NCBI RefSeq assembly: GCF_042680805.1
Contig: NZ_JBHUEM010000001.1
Location: forward strand, 186,001 to 250,000
Direction: 5' to 3'
Length of the DNA stretch: 64,000 nt
Source of the DNA: Bacillus_CJ salitolerans
GTDB taxonomy: Bacteria > Bacillota > Bacilli > Bacillales > SA4
Both the position numbers and the translations under genes were made by a program. How positions within the stretch are numbered: position 1 is the stretch's first letter; each line of letters opens with the position of its first letter. Positions 44,188-53,245 of this stretch are shown piece by piece. The notes beneath the pieces are model-generated. The model saw only the letters and a program-made list of their open reading frames with translations, did no database searches and was not told where the DNA came from.

Positions 44188-45608
44188 GAATTGGAATTGT
44201 TGCAGAGGGAAGCTACCCGTATGTTCGCGGGGGTGTGGCAAGCTGGGTCCACATGCTCATCGCACAAATGCCGGAACACACGTTTACGATTATTTCCATT
44301 ATGCCTGGAGATTTTAAAGAAGTAGGAACGTATAAGTATGATCTCCCGAGTAATGTCGATGAAATTATAACCTACCGCCTTGGAGAACCGACATTTGAAA
44401 ACATAAATACAAACTTAACAAAAGAGGAGGAACAGAATCTATTAGAGTGGTTTCGTTTTGAAAGGTATGGAAGAGGTGCGTTTTCACTTCTCGGTAATGT
44501 TCATAAACTAGGAAGTATGGACGAGTTTTTTCACAGTCGTTCCTTTTGGGAAATCGTCCAAAAAAGCTATGAAGCTGAAAAGCAATCTAGTTCATTTCTT
44601 GAGTATTTCTGGATGTTTAAGTCCATGTATACCCCAATCATTAACCTGTTACAGAGGACCTATCCAAAGGTTGACGTGATTCATTCTGTTTCTACCGGTT
44701 ATGCGGGCTTAATAGGTGCGTATATGAAAGAAACGCAAAAGGTCCCTTACATTTTAACAGAACATGGCATTTACTCTAGGGAGAGAGAAGAAGAAATCTT
44801 GCAAGCAGATTGGATCCCAAGTGTTTATAAAAGTCGATGGATTAATTATTTCCATCATATATCCATGCAGGCATATGATAAAGCAGATGATATTATTACG
44901 TTATTTGAAAAAAATAGTTATCACCAAAAGCTCATTGGAGCTCCTGAGAAAAAGTTTTCTATCATACCAAATGGAATTGAGATAGAGAAGTATATGACGG
45001 TCAAGCGGGAAAGTGAAACGGAAGATCAATTCCATATTGGTGCGATTGTGAGAGTTGTCCCAATAAAAGATGTAAAGACCATGATCTATGCAGCCCGTAT
45101 GCTAGCAGATGATGAAATTTCCTTTTTCCTAACGATTATGGGACCGCTTGATGAGGATGAGGATTACGCAGAAGAATGCTTGCAGTTAATCAAACGTCTA
45201 AAACTTGAGGGCTATGTTTCGCTCGCTGGTCAGGTGAATGTTCTAGACTATTTAAGTAAATTTGACCTTTTATTATTAAGTAGTATTTCAGAAGGGCAGC
45301 CACTTGCGGTATTAGAAGGGATGGCAGCCGGTATTCCTTGGGTGACAACGGACGTAGGCTCATGCTCAGAGTTACTTTATGGACTACACGATCCATATGG
45401 CCAAGCAGGATTTATCGTACCACCTGTAAATCCAAGAGAAATGGCGGATAAATGCAAATGGTTTGCAGAAAACAGAAGAGAAGGTATTCTCTTTGGTGAA
45501 AATGGTAGGAAACGGGCCATACATTTGTATCAGCTTTCCGAAGTAATCAAAAAGTATAGGGAGATATATAAGAAGAGAGGTGAACAATATGGCAGGTATT
45601 GGGTTTAA
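44184..45608 (+). CDS. pelF: PelF glycosyltransferase (GT4)
   Basis: A 474-residue cytosolic GT-B enzyme that polymerises the Pel chain from UDP-sugars. The N terminus MRIGIVAEGSYPYVRGGVASWVHMLI is a strong PelF signature. The donor-site Glu-x7-Glu motif is SEGQPLAVLEG, followed by MAAGIPWVTTDVG. It overlaps pelA by 4 nt (ATGA) and pelG by about 20 nt. This is the most secure member of the cluster. Confidence 0.92.
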   Translation: MRIGIVAEGSYPYVRGGVASWVHMLIAQMPEHTFTIISIMPGDFKEVGTYKYDLPSNVDEIITYRLGEPTFENINTNLTKEEEQNLLEWFRFERYGRGAFSLLGNVHKLGSMDEFFHSRSFWEIVQKSYEAEKQSSSFLEYFWMFKSMYTPIINLLQRTYPKVDVIHSVSTGYAGLIGAYMKETQKVPYILTEHGIYSREREEEILQADWIPSVYKSRWINYFHHISMQAYDKADDIITLFEKNSYHQKLIGAPEKKFSIIPNGIEIEKYMTVKRESETEDQFHIGAIVRVVPIKDVKTMIYAARMLADDEISFFLTIMGPLDEDEDYAEECLQLIKRLKLEGYVSLAGQVNVLDYLSKFDLLLLSSISEGQPLAVLEGMAAGIPWVTTDVGSCSELLYGLHDPYGQAGFIVPPVNPREMADKCKWFAENRREGILFGENGRKRAIHLYQLSEVIKKYREIYKKRGEQYGRYWV

Positions 45609-47058
45609 AATGCAAAAGCTTTTTAAAGAGGATTACTTTTCATCAAGGATTAAAGCCTATAGCTTTGCAGGATTAATCACAGCAGGACCATGGATTATTG
45701 TGATTGTAACAGTAGCTCTTATACAGGCCATTATACGTTCATTTACAAATATTCCCGATGATACAAGGGAGTTATTTGTGATCTCTATCTCGTATAGTTT
45801 TATTTTTTCACAAGTGATTTTCGGAATGAAGCAGCTAATAGTCACTAGGTATTTGGCTGATTTGTTTTATGTGGAAAACTTTAAAGATGTATTCCCTACT
45901 TTTATTGGTAGTACGAAAGTGGTTATTTTTCTAGCACTATTCTTATGGGGAATATTCTGTGTGCTTTCCCCACTCCCCCTTTTATACAAAGTGCTATTAC
46001 TTATACTCTTTATCACATTAAATGTCATTTGGATCCTGTTTACCTTTTTAACAGCGGCGAAATATTATCAGCCTGTCGCGCTTTCGTTTTTATTTGGAGG
46101 AATAACAACCATCGTTGCAATTTATGGGAGTGTCAACCTCCTACCATTTGAATCCTATTCTCATTATTTTAAAGCTTTTATTCTACTAAGTGGCTTTACT
46201 GCAGGAATGGTTGTCACACTATACATTTTACTATATGCGCTACTAATTAGTTTCCCCGATAAAGGAGTCAAAAACCAATTTAATTACTTACAATATTATG
46301 ATAAATATCCCTCTTTATTTTGGAATGGGTTTTTATATAATATGGCAATTTGGGTGTGTAACTGGGTCATTTGGTTTGGTTCAGGCTCTATCCTTTTAGA
46401 GGCGACATTTAGATTTCACCGTTTTTATGACACCGCTATTTTTTGGTCTTATTTAACGATCATTCCAACGATGGTTATTTTTGTAATCTCTATTGAAACA
46501 CGCTTTTATAGCAGATATCGCTCTTTTTATGGCTATATTAATAGAGGTGGTTCTCTTAGCCAGATTCAGCAAGCGAAATATCAAATGCAGCGAGTATTAA
46601 AACAAGAAATGGAACGTCTACTTCGGAATCAAGGACTGTTTTCGTTTACGATCTTATTACTTGCACCCTTTTTCATTAGTTATTTGCTATTACCGAAGGA
46701 GTTCTTAACGATTTTCAGACTCACCTTAGTTGGAGCCTTTAGCAATGCCATGGTATTAGTTGTGAATTTACTATTATTATATTTTGAAGACCGCAAAGGA
46801 GCTTTACTTACAGTTGTTATCCTTTTTGCAAGTAATCTCATTCTTTCTCTCCTATTCCTTCCGTTCGGAGATGGTTATTATGGTTTAAGCTTTGCCATCG
46901 GCTGTAGCCTATCTTTTGCATATGGAAGTTGGAGGCTCATTTCCTATGTATCGGAGATAGATTATTTTGCTTTTACAGGTCAAGGAGTCAGACATAAGAA
47001 ATCGAGATATGAGATATTTACCAAAATTGGACGATTTTTAAACGAGAAATTTGTATAA
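45589..47058 (+). CDS. pelG: PelG membrane transporter
   Basis: A 489-residue polytopic protein with about twelve hydrophobic segments, of the polysaccharide-transporter/MATE-like group. It starts MAGIGFKMQKLFKEDYFSSRIKAYSFAGLITAGPW, typical of PelG. The ATG at 45589 follows GAGAGGTG by 6 nt, inside the end of pelF. PelG forms the synthase with PelF and would move the polymer across the single membrane. No PelB or PelC homologue follows. Confidence 0.9.
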   Translation: MAGIGFKMQKLFKEDYFSSRIKAYSFAGLITAGPWIIVIVTVALIQAIIRSFTNIPDDTRELFVISISYSFIFSQVIFGMKQLIVTRYLADLFYVENFKDVFPTFIGSTKVVIFLALFLWGIFCVLSPLPLLYKVLLLILFITLNVIWILFTFLTAAKYYQPVALSFLFGGITTIVAIYGSVNLLPFESYSHYFKAFILLSGFTAGMVVTLYILLYALLISFPDKGVKNQFNYLQYYDKYPSLFWNGFLYNMAIWVCNWVIWFGSGSILLEATFRFHRFYDTAIFWSYLTIIPTMVIFVISIETRFYSRYRSFYGYINRGGSLSQIQQAKYQMQRVLKQEMERLLRNQGLFSFTILLLAPFFISYLLLPKEFLTIFRLTLVGAFSNAMVLVVNLLLLYFEDRKGALLTVVILFASNLILSLLFLPFGDGYYGLSFAIGCSLSFAYGSWRLISYVSEIDYFAFTGQGVRHKKSRYEIFTKIGRFLNEKFV

Positions 47059-47187
47059 TCATGACTAAAGTCATTTGTCGGAATTTAAGAAAATACGTAA
47101 AATAGAACTAAATAATGAACATTGTGATGGGTAAATTTTCCGGAAAGACTAGGGCACAAAGGAATGGGTCGTCGATGTTTTTTTAGA

Positions 47188-47345
47188 AGTGCAGCACCAA
47201 GCCAAAATGAAATAGCTATGCCTAGCAATCATACTACTAAGGGATCAAATAACCTTTGAAGAGAACATAGGAATTCTCCCATTTCTTCATCAAAGAACAT
47301 TTGCTTTGTCTGGGACTAACTGGTACGCTTCACCTTTTATTGCAT
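47188..47345. repeat. Structured intergenic repeat, degenerate copy 4
   Basis: Recognisable through GCAGCACCAAGCCAAAATGAAAT near the left, the middle GATCAAATAACC and the tail GAACATTTGCTTTGTCTGGGACTAAC then ACCTTTTATTGC. Its hairpin arms are eroded. It lies in the 346 bp gap between pelG and the hydrolase; the rest of that gap has no other feature that I can see. Confidence 0.55.
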
Positions 47346-47404
47346 ACCGATCACCAGCCTGCGAAACAACCTATCCCTCTGTCAAACTACAAGGAGGGAA
47401 TTTT

Positions 47405-48247
47405 ATGAAGAAAGCATTATCGTTTGTAACCGCGTCTTTAGTAGGGTTGACTGTTTTACTATCTCCATGTGATCATACGAATGCATTAGAAGGACCACTA
47501 AGTACGGTTAACTCCTATCGAATCTATTATCATGTGCCAACGAGTACGATTATGGAGGAAATGCAAAAGCTTGATTTAGTCATTATAGAGCCATACCATT
47601 ATACAAAAGAACAAATTGAATTTATTCAATCTAAGGGTACATTAGTATTTGGATACATAAGTACCATGGAAGTTGCAAATTGGAATAAAACACTAGTAGA
47701 AAAGTTACGACCTACCGATTACTTTTACCGGAACAATGAGAAGGTCTATTTTCCTGCATGGGATTCTTATTTGATGGACATCACATCAGAGCATTATCGC
47801 GAAATCCTAACGGGGGAAGTTGAAGCGCAGGTTGCTAAAAAAGGCTTTGATGGGATTTTTCTTGATACTGTTGGAGATATAGATGATCAGCACTATCATG
47901 ACCAAGCATTGCTAAAGGAGCAGCGAACGGGATTGAAACAGTTTCTTGCATCGATAAAAGAGCTGTATCCTAATAAGCTCCTCATTCAAAATTGGGGAAT
48001 TGATACGTTAATGACCACAACGGCACCCTATGTTGATGGGATTATGTGGGAAAACTTTAATTATAAACATGTTGCAAAAGATGAGTGGTCTTTAACTAAA
48101 GTGAATGAATTGAAGAAGCTACAGGAAGCCTTTTGGTTTGAGGTATTTACCGTATCAAGTGAAATGAGAAAGAAAAGCCGAAAATATTCACAAAAACAAG
48201 GGTTTATTAACTATTATACGGAAAATGGTTACGACAGTTGGAAATAG
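47405..48247 (+). CDS. Secreted glycoside hydrolase, GH114/PelA-hydrolase-like
   Basis: A 280-residue exported TIM-barrel protein. Residues 1-22 are a signal peptide, cleaved probably after TNA. Family-like strands are LVIIEPYHY, TLVFGYISTMEVANWN, GFDGIFLDTVGDID (with the likely catalytic Asp) and LLIQNWG. This resembles endo-alpha-1,4-polygalactosaminidases and the hydrolase domain of PelA. AAGGAGGG lies 7 nt before the ATG. It stands 346 nt after pelG, so it may be a separate unit, but the position suggests it trims or releases the Pel polymer. Confidence 0.75.
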   Translation: MKKALSFVTASLVGLTVLLSPCDHTNALEGPLSTVNSYRIYYHVPTSTIMEEMQKLDLVIIEPYHYTKEQIEFIQSKGTLVFGYISTMEVANWNKTLVEKLRPTDYFYRNNEKVYFPAWDSYLMDITSEHYREILTGEVEAQVAKKGFDGIFLDTVGDIDDQHYHDQALLKEQRTGLKQFLASIKELYPNKLLIQNWGIDTLMTTTAPYVDGIMWENFNYKHVAKDEWSLTKVNELKKLQEAFWFEVFTVSSEMRKKSRKYSQKQGFINYYTENGYDSWK

Positions 48248-48274
48248 GCGGCAATGGTGCTGTCTTTTTTTTGT
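48247..48274 (+). terminator. Terminator after the hydrolase gene
   Basis: GGCGGCA / TGCTGTC (two G-T pairs) around ATGG is followed by T8, overlapping the stop codon. Confidence 0.75.
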
Positions 48275-48521
48275 TTAAATAAGCCATGATCAATAGGCTG
48301 ATAGTGCGACTAGAACAGTGAAAAAGATAGTGTTACCTGAATAAACTTTTGTGGACAATAGAAAAATTTCTCAAAAACGTTACTTCAATGTAGCATAATT
48401 GATATAAATTTGTTTATAATGAAAAGTATGTTTACCATAGGAAATATCTAGTATTTTCTTGCATTTACATATTCAAATGGGGAAAAACAAAGAGTTACAC
48501 ATAGAAAGGGAGTGCTTTCAT

Positions 48522-49118
48522 TTGTCTATTGATACATATTCACCAGAAGAATTAAAGGAATTATCCATGATTGAATTGGCTTATGAACTAATGGCTTCTA
48601 AAAAGCAGCCTCTTGCTTTTAAAGATCTTATTCATGAAATTGCTCAAATACTGGAGCTTACTGATGAAGAACTAAAAGCTAGAATGCCGCAATTTTACAC
48701 AGATTTAAATATAGATGGTCGTTTTTTATCGTTAGGAGAGAATCGTTGGGGGTTAAGAAGCTGGTACCCTTATGATCAAATTGAAGAAGAAGTTATTCCA
48801 GCGGCGAAACCAAAGAAGAAACGTGCAAAGAAAACAGAAGAAGATGATGATCTAGATATCGAAGAATATGATGAGCTAGATGAAGAATATGATGAGTTAG
48901 ATGAAATCGACGACCTAGATGAAGTTGAAGATGACGACGACGATGATGACATAGATGATGACGACACGGATGATGATTTCGATGATGATTTATTAGATGA
49001 CGATGAAGATTATGATGATTTAGACGAAGATGAAGAATTTGAAGATGATTCGGATGATGAGGAAGAAGATCTCTCATTAGAAGAATTAGCTGAAGAGGAA
49101 GACAAAGACGTAGAATAA
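48522..49118 (+). CDS. rpoE: RNA polymerase delta subunit
   Basis: A 198-residue protein. The N-terminal HARE-HTH fold (residues 1-90) includes FYTDLNIDGRFLSLGENRWGLRSWYPYDQ, and after a lysine-rich linker the final 85 residues are almost all Asp and Glu, typical of delta. It displaces nucleic acid from the polymerase and speeds recycling. The TTG at 48522 is chosen because AAAGGGAGTG is about 8 nt upstream and MSIDTYSPEELKEL matches the family; an in-frame ATG at 48474 has no RBS. The acidic tail is longer than in B. subtilis (173 aa). Confidence 0.95.
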   Translation: MSIDTYSPEELKELSMIELAYELMASKKQPLAFKDLIHEIAQILELTDEELKARMPQFYTDLNIDGRFLSLGENRWGLRSWYPYDQIEEEVIPAAKPKKKRAKKTEEDDDLDIEEYDELDEEYDELDEIDDLDEVEDDDDDDDIDDDDTDDDFDDDLLDDDEDYDDLDEDEEFEDDSDDEEEDLSLEELAEEEDKDVE

Positions 49119-49123
49119 CCTCT

Positions 49124-49164
49124 TGACTTTTCCAAGTCCACTATATAGAATCATATTTGGGCTC
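49124..49164 (+). promoter_or_regulatory. pyrG promoter with GGGCTC initiation site
   Basis: TTGACT (49124-49129), a 16 nt spacer, TAGAAT (49146-49151) and then GGGCTC at 49159, 7 nt beyond the -10. In B. subtilis pyrG initiates at GGGCUC and, when CTP is low, polymerase adds extra G residues before moving on. Confidence 0.75.
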
Positions 49165-49188
49165 TTGAAAAACGGATCGTTTAGAGAC

Positions 49189-49240
49189 AAAAGCAAAAAT
49201 TGCTCCCTTGCAAAAGGAGTAGCGATTTTTGCTTTTTTTG
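49189..49240 (+). promoter_or_regulatory. pyrG attenuator
   Basis: AAAAGCAAAAATTGCTCC and GGAGTAGCGATTTTTGC form a long terminator stem followed by T7. Its 5' arm contains GCTCCC, complementary to the G-run that reiterative initiation would add to the transcript, so an antiterminator can form at low CTP. The layout matches the known B. subtilis pyrG control. Confidence 0.75.
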
Positions 49241-49349
49241 TTTTTATCCCACCATTATATATATTCGTCGTGCATTTTTTTTATTTTCCATGCATGAACT
49301 TAGAGTGAACATTTAATAATGAGAAAAGGAACAAATGAGGGGGAACAAC

Positions 49350-50954
49350 ATGACAAAGTATATTTTCGTAACAGGTGGAGTTGTATCATCATTAGGAAAA
49401 GGTATTACTGCAGCATCTCTTGGTAGATTACTAAAGAATCGAGGGTTAAACGTCACGATTCAAAAGTTCGATCCATACATTAACGTGGATCCAGGGACAA
49501 TGAGTCCGTACCAACACGGTGAAGTATTCGTTACAGATGATGGGGCAGAAACAGATCTAGATTTAGGTCACTATGAACGATTTATTGATATCAACTTAAA
49601 TAAGTTTTCAAACGTTACTACAGGAAAAATTTATTCTACTGTGTTGAAAAAAGAGAGACGTGGAGATTATTTAGGCGGTACAGTCCAAGTTATCCCTCAT
49701 ATCACGAATGAAATAAAAGAGCGTGTTTTCCGAGCTGGTCGAGAAACAAATGCTGATGTCGTAATTACGGAAATCGGTGGAACAGTAGGAGATATCGAAT
49801 CTTTACCATTTTTAGAAGCAATTCGTCAAATTAAGAGTGATATCGGTCGCGATAATGTCATGTATATCCACTGTACGCTTGTCCCTTACATCAAAGCAGC
49901 AGGCGAAATGAAAACAAAGCCTACACAGCATAGTGTTAAAGAGTTACGTAGCCTAGGGATACAACCGAATGTGATTGTAGTCCGTGCAGAAGCTCCAATT
50001 TCACAAGATATGAAAGATAAAATTGCGTTATTTTGTGATATTGATCCGAAAGCAGTCATTGAGGCAATTGATGCTGACACATTATACTCTGTCCCTCTTT
50101 CTCTTCAGGCTCAAGGTCTTGATCAAATCACGTGTGAGCATTTAAAGCTTACCTGCAAGCAAGCAGACATGACAGAGTGGAAGGCACTTGTTGATAAGGT
50201 CAAGAACTTATCGAAGAAAACGACGATTGCCTTGGTTGGTAAATATGTTGAACTACAGGATGCCTATATTTCTGTTGTGGAGGCTCTGCGTCATGCAGGC
50301 TATACGTATGATAGTGATATCCAGGTGAAATGGATCAATGCTGAATCTGTTAACAAAGATAACGTCGAGTCATTATTGCATGAAGCGGATGGGATTCTTG
50401 TTCCTGGAGGTTTTGGAGACCGTGGGATTGAAGGGAAAATCGCGGCTACACAGTATGCTCGTGAAAACAAAATCCCATTCCTTGGTATTTGTCTAGGGAT
50501 GCAGTTAGCGTGTATCGAATTTGCGCGCAATGTATTGAATCTGGAGGGGGCGCATTCCGCAGAGATTGACCCTGAAACTCCTTATCCAATAATTGACCTA
50601 CTTCCAGAACAAAAGGATGTGGAGGATTTAGGAGGAACTCTTCGTCTTGGCCTGCAACCTTGTAAGCTATACGAAGAAACTCGAGCATTTGCTGCTTACC
50701 ATGATGAAGTTATTTATGAGCGTCATCGTCATCGCTATGAATTTAACAATCAATTCCGTCAGCAAATGGAAGAGGCTGGATTTGTGTTTTCGGGGACAAG
50801 CCCTGACGGACGTTTAGTTGAAATTATTGAGATTAAAGACCACCCGTGGTTTGTAGCTTCTCAATTCCACCCAGAGTTTATTTCGCGTCCAACAAGACCA
50901 CAACCACTTTTCAGAGAGTTTGTTGCGGCATCTTTAAATCAAAAAGAAATGTAG
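49350..50954 (+). CDS. pyrG: CTP synthase
   Basis: A 534-residue enzyme that aminates UTP to CTP using glutamine. The N-terminal synthetase has TGGVVSSLGKGI (P-loop-like) and the C-terminal glutamine amidotransferase has its nucleophile in GICLGMQLA and the HPEF histidine. The ATG at 49350 follows GAGGGGG by 7 nt. Confidence 0.97.
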   Translation: MTKYIFVTGGVVSSLGKGITAASLGRLLKNRGLNVTIQKFDPYINVDPGTMSPYQHGEVFVTDDGAETDLDLGHYERFIDINLNKFSNVTTGKIYSTVLKKERRGDYLGGTVQVIPHITNEIKERVFRAGRETNADVVITEIGGTVGDIESLPFLEAIRQIKSDIGRDNVMYIHCTLVPYIKAAGEMKTKPTQHSVKELRSLGIQPNVIVVRAEAPISQDMKDKIALFCDIDPKAVIEAIDADTLYSVPLSLQAQGLDQITCEHLKLTCKQADMTEWKALVDKVKNLSKKTTIALVGKYVELQDAYISVVEALRHAGYTYDSDIQVKWINAESVNKDNVESLLHEADGILVPGGFGDRGIEGKIAATQYARENKIPFLGICLGMQLACIEFARNVLNLEGAHSAEIDPETPYPIIDLLPEQKDVEDLGGTLRLGLQPCKLYEETRAFAAYHDEVIYERHRHRYEFNNQFRQQMEEAGFVFSGTSPDGRLVEIIEIKDHPWFVASQFHPEFISRPTRPQPLFREFVAASLNQKEM

Positions 50955-50961
50955 ACAGAGA

Positions 50962-50993
50962 AGAACCCTCATTCGTTTGAGGGTTCTGTTATT
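50962..50993. terminator. Terminator between pyrG and ywjG
   Basis: A 10 bp perfect stem AGAACCCTCA / TGAGGGTTCT with a 7 nt loop lies between the convergent genes. The T-run is short on the plus strand (GTTATT). Confidence 0.75.
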
Positions 50994-51076
50994 GTAAAAG
51001 TATCATATTATCATTTATAACATAAGCAATAGTGAATATCATGCTTCAAACTTATTGGCAGCCTCAAGCATGAAGT

Positions 51077-51598
51077 TTAATATTCAGAGGCAATCTCTTC
51101 GATAGTGAAAAGAAGTCCATAATAGGCATATAACGCAACAATGCTAGTAGGATAACCGTAGCGATTTCCTTCATCATCAGGTATCAAAGCTTTAACAAGG
51201 TGGCTGTTAATATGTACATCAACAATTGAAGCTAATTCTCCATTTTCCACTACATTTGAAATGGCTACAACCGATAAACCTCTATTTGATAAATCCTTGG
51301 CTAGTTCGATAGCCTCAACATCATTTGAAGATCTAGTCACTATCAGAATACGATCTATATCTTCAATCTGATTCATTTTTCCATTCTCAAATAAAGACTT
51401 GGAGCTTTTTAGTCGTTCAGGCCCGATTGTTGCTGTTAGCTCAACCGCCTTTAATTCATCAAAACCATGCACATAAACCGTGCCATCCGAAACAACAGCT
51501 TGGGCTAAAAGCCTTGCTCCTTCTTCAAAGTGGAAATCCTCAGTTTCTTCGATCTTTTTAAAAATACCTTGAAGCTGTGTAGAAAAGATTTTTAACAT
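51077..51598 (-). CDS. ywjG: YwjG-family protein (DUF2529)
   Basis: A 173-residue soluble protein with an SIS-like layout: VYVHGFDELKAVEL, RILIVTRSSNDVEAIELAKDLSNRGLSVVAISN. The start at 51598 (MLKIFSTQLQGIF) follows AGGAGTG by 6 nt. Function unknown. It sits between pyrG and spo0F, on the opposite strand, as in B. subtilis. Confidence 0.88.
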   Translation of the reverse strand: MLKIFSTQLQGIFKKIEETEDFHFEEGARLLAQAVVSDGTVYVHGFDELKAVELTATIGPERLKSSKSLFENGKMNQIEDIDRILIVTRSSNDVEAIELAKDLSNRGLSVVAISNVVENGELASIVDVHINSHLVKALIPDDEGNRYGYPTSIVALYAYYGLLFTIEEIASEY

Positions 51599-51682
51599 GA
51601 TTGTCACTCCTGCTTAAGATGATAATAGTATTATATCGAAAATGCATGAAAAACACGAAAAAATGAGAAAAAAGTAGGTTTT

Positions 51683-51737
51683 TGTCGAGAAAGAAGTTTT
51701 GGTAAAAAAGAAGGAAATACGTGATAGAAAGAGAATT
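51683..51737 (+). promoter_or_regulatory. spo0F sigma-H promoter with Spo0A box
   Basis: AGGAAAT (51712-51718), 11 nt, then AGAGAAT (51730-51736) matches the sigma-H consensus. TGTCGAG at 51683-51689 is one mismatch from a Spo0A box (TGTCGAA), about 55 nt before the expected start site. Both signals are known upstream of B. subtilis spo0F. Confidence 0.7.
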
Positions 51738-51781
51738 ACCAACAATAGGATAATCGGAATATAAAAATAGGAGTGAACCGA

Positions 51782-52150
51782 ATGAGCGAAAAAATACTAA
51801 TTGTCGATGACCAATTTGGTATTCGAATTTTATTAAACGAGGTATTTAATAAAGAAGGATATAATACCTTTCAAGCAGCGAACGGTTTTCAAGCACTAGA
51901 AATTGTTGATAAGCATTCACCAGATCTTGTTTTACTAGATATGAAAATTCCTGGAATGGACGGAATTGAAATATTAAAACGAATGAAAGCAGTTGATCCG
52001 GATATCCAGGTTATTATCATGACTGCATATGGTGAGTTAGATATGATTCAAGAGGCAAAAGAACTTGGTGCCATCACACACTTTGCAAAGCCATTTGATA
52101 TTGACGAAATCCGTGAAGCAGTTAAGAAGCACTTACCAATCCGTTCTTAA
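51782..52150 (+). CDS. spo0F: Sporulation phosphorelay response regulator Spo0F
   Basis: A 122-residue single receiver domain with no output domain. Phosphorylation site Asp53 is in VLLDMKIPGMDG; the acidic pocket Asp9-Asp10 (ILIVDDQFG), the Thr of IIMTAYGELD and the Lys of HFAKPFDIDEI are all present. It relays phosphate from sporulation kinases to Spo0B. AGGAGTG lies 6 nt before the ATG at 51782. Nearly identical to B. subtilis Spo0F by eye. Confidence 0.97.
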   Translation: MSEKILIVDDQFGIRILLNEVFNKEGYNTFQAANGFQALEIVDKHSPDLVLLDMKIPGMDGIEILKRMKAVDPDIQVIIMTAYGELDMIQEAKELGAITHFAKPFDIDEIREAVKKHLPIRS

Positions 52151-52320
52151 TCCGAATATATTCTTCATCATTGCCACTTATAGCAATAGTTGATATGCTA
52201 TAAAATGAGATCCGTTAAATTGGACATTTTACATACTAGTGATTTCTATGGGTAAACTACATGGAGATTCAAGCGATCTACGGATTATAAGGATATGGAT
52301 ACATAAGGAGGATTATTACA

Positions 52321-53178
52321 ATGCCTTTAGTTTCTATGACAGACATGCTAAATAAAGCAAAAGCAGAAGGCTATGCTGTTGGTCAGTTTAACTTAAACAA
52401 TTTAGAATTTACTCAAGCAATTCTACAAGCTGCACAGGAAGAGAACTCTCCTGTGATTTTAGGAGTTTCTGAAGGTGCTGGTAGATATATGGGTGGGTTT
52501 AAAACGGTTGTCGCTATGGTTAAGGCGTTAATGGAAGAGTATAACGTAACTGTTCCAGTTGCAATTCACCTAGACCATGGTTCAAGTTTTGAATCTTGCG
52601 CGAAAGCAATTCATGCAGGATTTACTTCTGTTATGATTGATGCTTCACATCATCCGTTTGAAGAAAATATTGAAACAACATCTAAAGTGGTTGAGCTTGC
52701 TCATTTCCACGGTGTTTCTGTTGAAGCGGAGCTAGGGGTTGTTGGTGGTCAAGAAGATGACGTTATTGCTGATGGCGTAATATATGCTGATCCAAAAGAG
52801 TGTAAAGAATTAGTAAAACGTACAGGAATTGATTGCTTAGCACCAGCCTTAGGTTCTGTTCACGGTCCTTACAAGGGTGAACCGAATTTAGGTTTTAAAG
52901 AAATGGAAGAAATTGGTGCTGCTACAGGTGTACCATTAGTTCTTCATGGAGGAACTGGAATTCCAACAAAGGATATCCAAAAAGCGATTTCTTTTGGTAC
53001 AGCAAAAATCAACGTGAATACAGAAAACCAAATGGCTTCAGCTAAGAAGGTTCGCGAAGTATTGGCAGAAAAGCCAAATGAATATGATCCACGCAAGTAT
53101 TTAGGACCAGCTCGTGAGGTTATTAAGGAAACAGTAAAAGGCAAAATGAGAGAGTTTGGTTCTTCCAATAAAGCATAG
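52321..53178 (+). CDS. fbaA: Fructose-bisphosphate aldolase, class II
   Basis: A 285-residue zinc aldolase of glycolysis and gluconeogenesis. Zinc and substrate residues lie in AIHLDHGSSFESC, IDASHHPFEENI, GSVHGPYKGEP and VLHGGTGIP. AAGGAGG precedes the ATG by 9 nt. It lies downstream of spo0F with its own leader. Confidence 0.97.
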   Translation: MPLVSMTDMLNKAKAEGYAVGQFNLNNLEFTQAILQAAQEENSPVILGVSEGAGRYMGGFKTVVAMVKALMEEYNVTVPVAIHLDHGSSFESCAKAIHAGFTSVMIDASHHPFEENIETTSKVVELAHFHGVSVEAELGVVGGQEDDVIADGVIYADPKECKELVKRTGIDCLAPALGSVHGPYKGEPNLGFKEMEEIGAATGVPLVLHGGTGIPTKDIQKAISFGTAKINVNTENQMASAKKVREVLAEKPNEYDPRKYLGPAREVIKETVKGKMREFGSSNKA

Positions 53179-53185
53179 TTATATT

Positions 53186-53213
53186 AACCGCCAAAAAGGG
53201 CGGTTTCTTTTTC
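53186..53213 (+). terminator. Terminator after fbaA
   Basis: The 7 bp stem AACCGCC / GGCGGTT with a short A-rich loop is followed by a T-rich tract. Confidence 0.85.
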
Positions 53214-53245
53214 TTACACTGTATAATTGATAGGAGGATATACGC

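Noticed and set aside
48776..49077. Two reverse-strand frames rich in Ser or His
   Set aside because: They are the antisense of the Asp/Glu codons of the rpoE tail.
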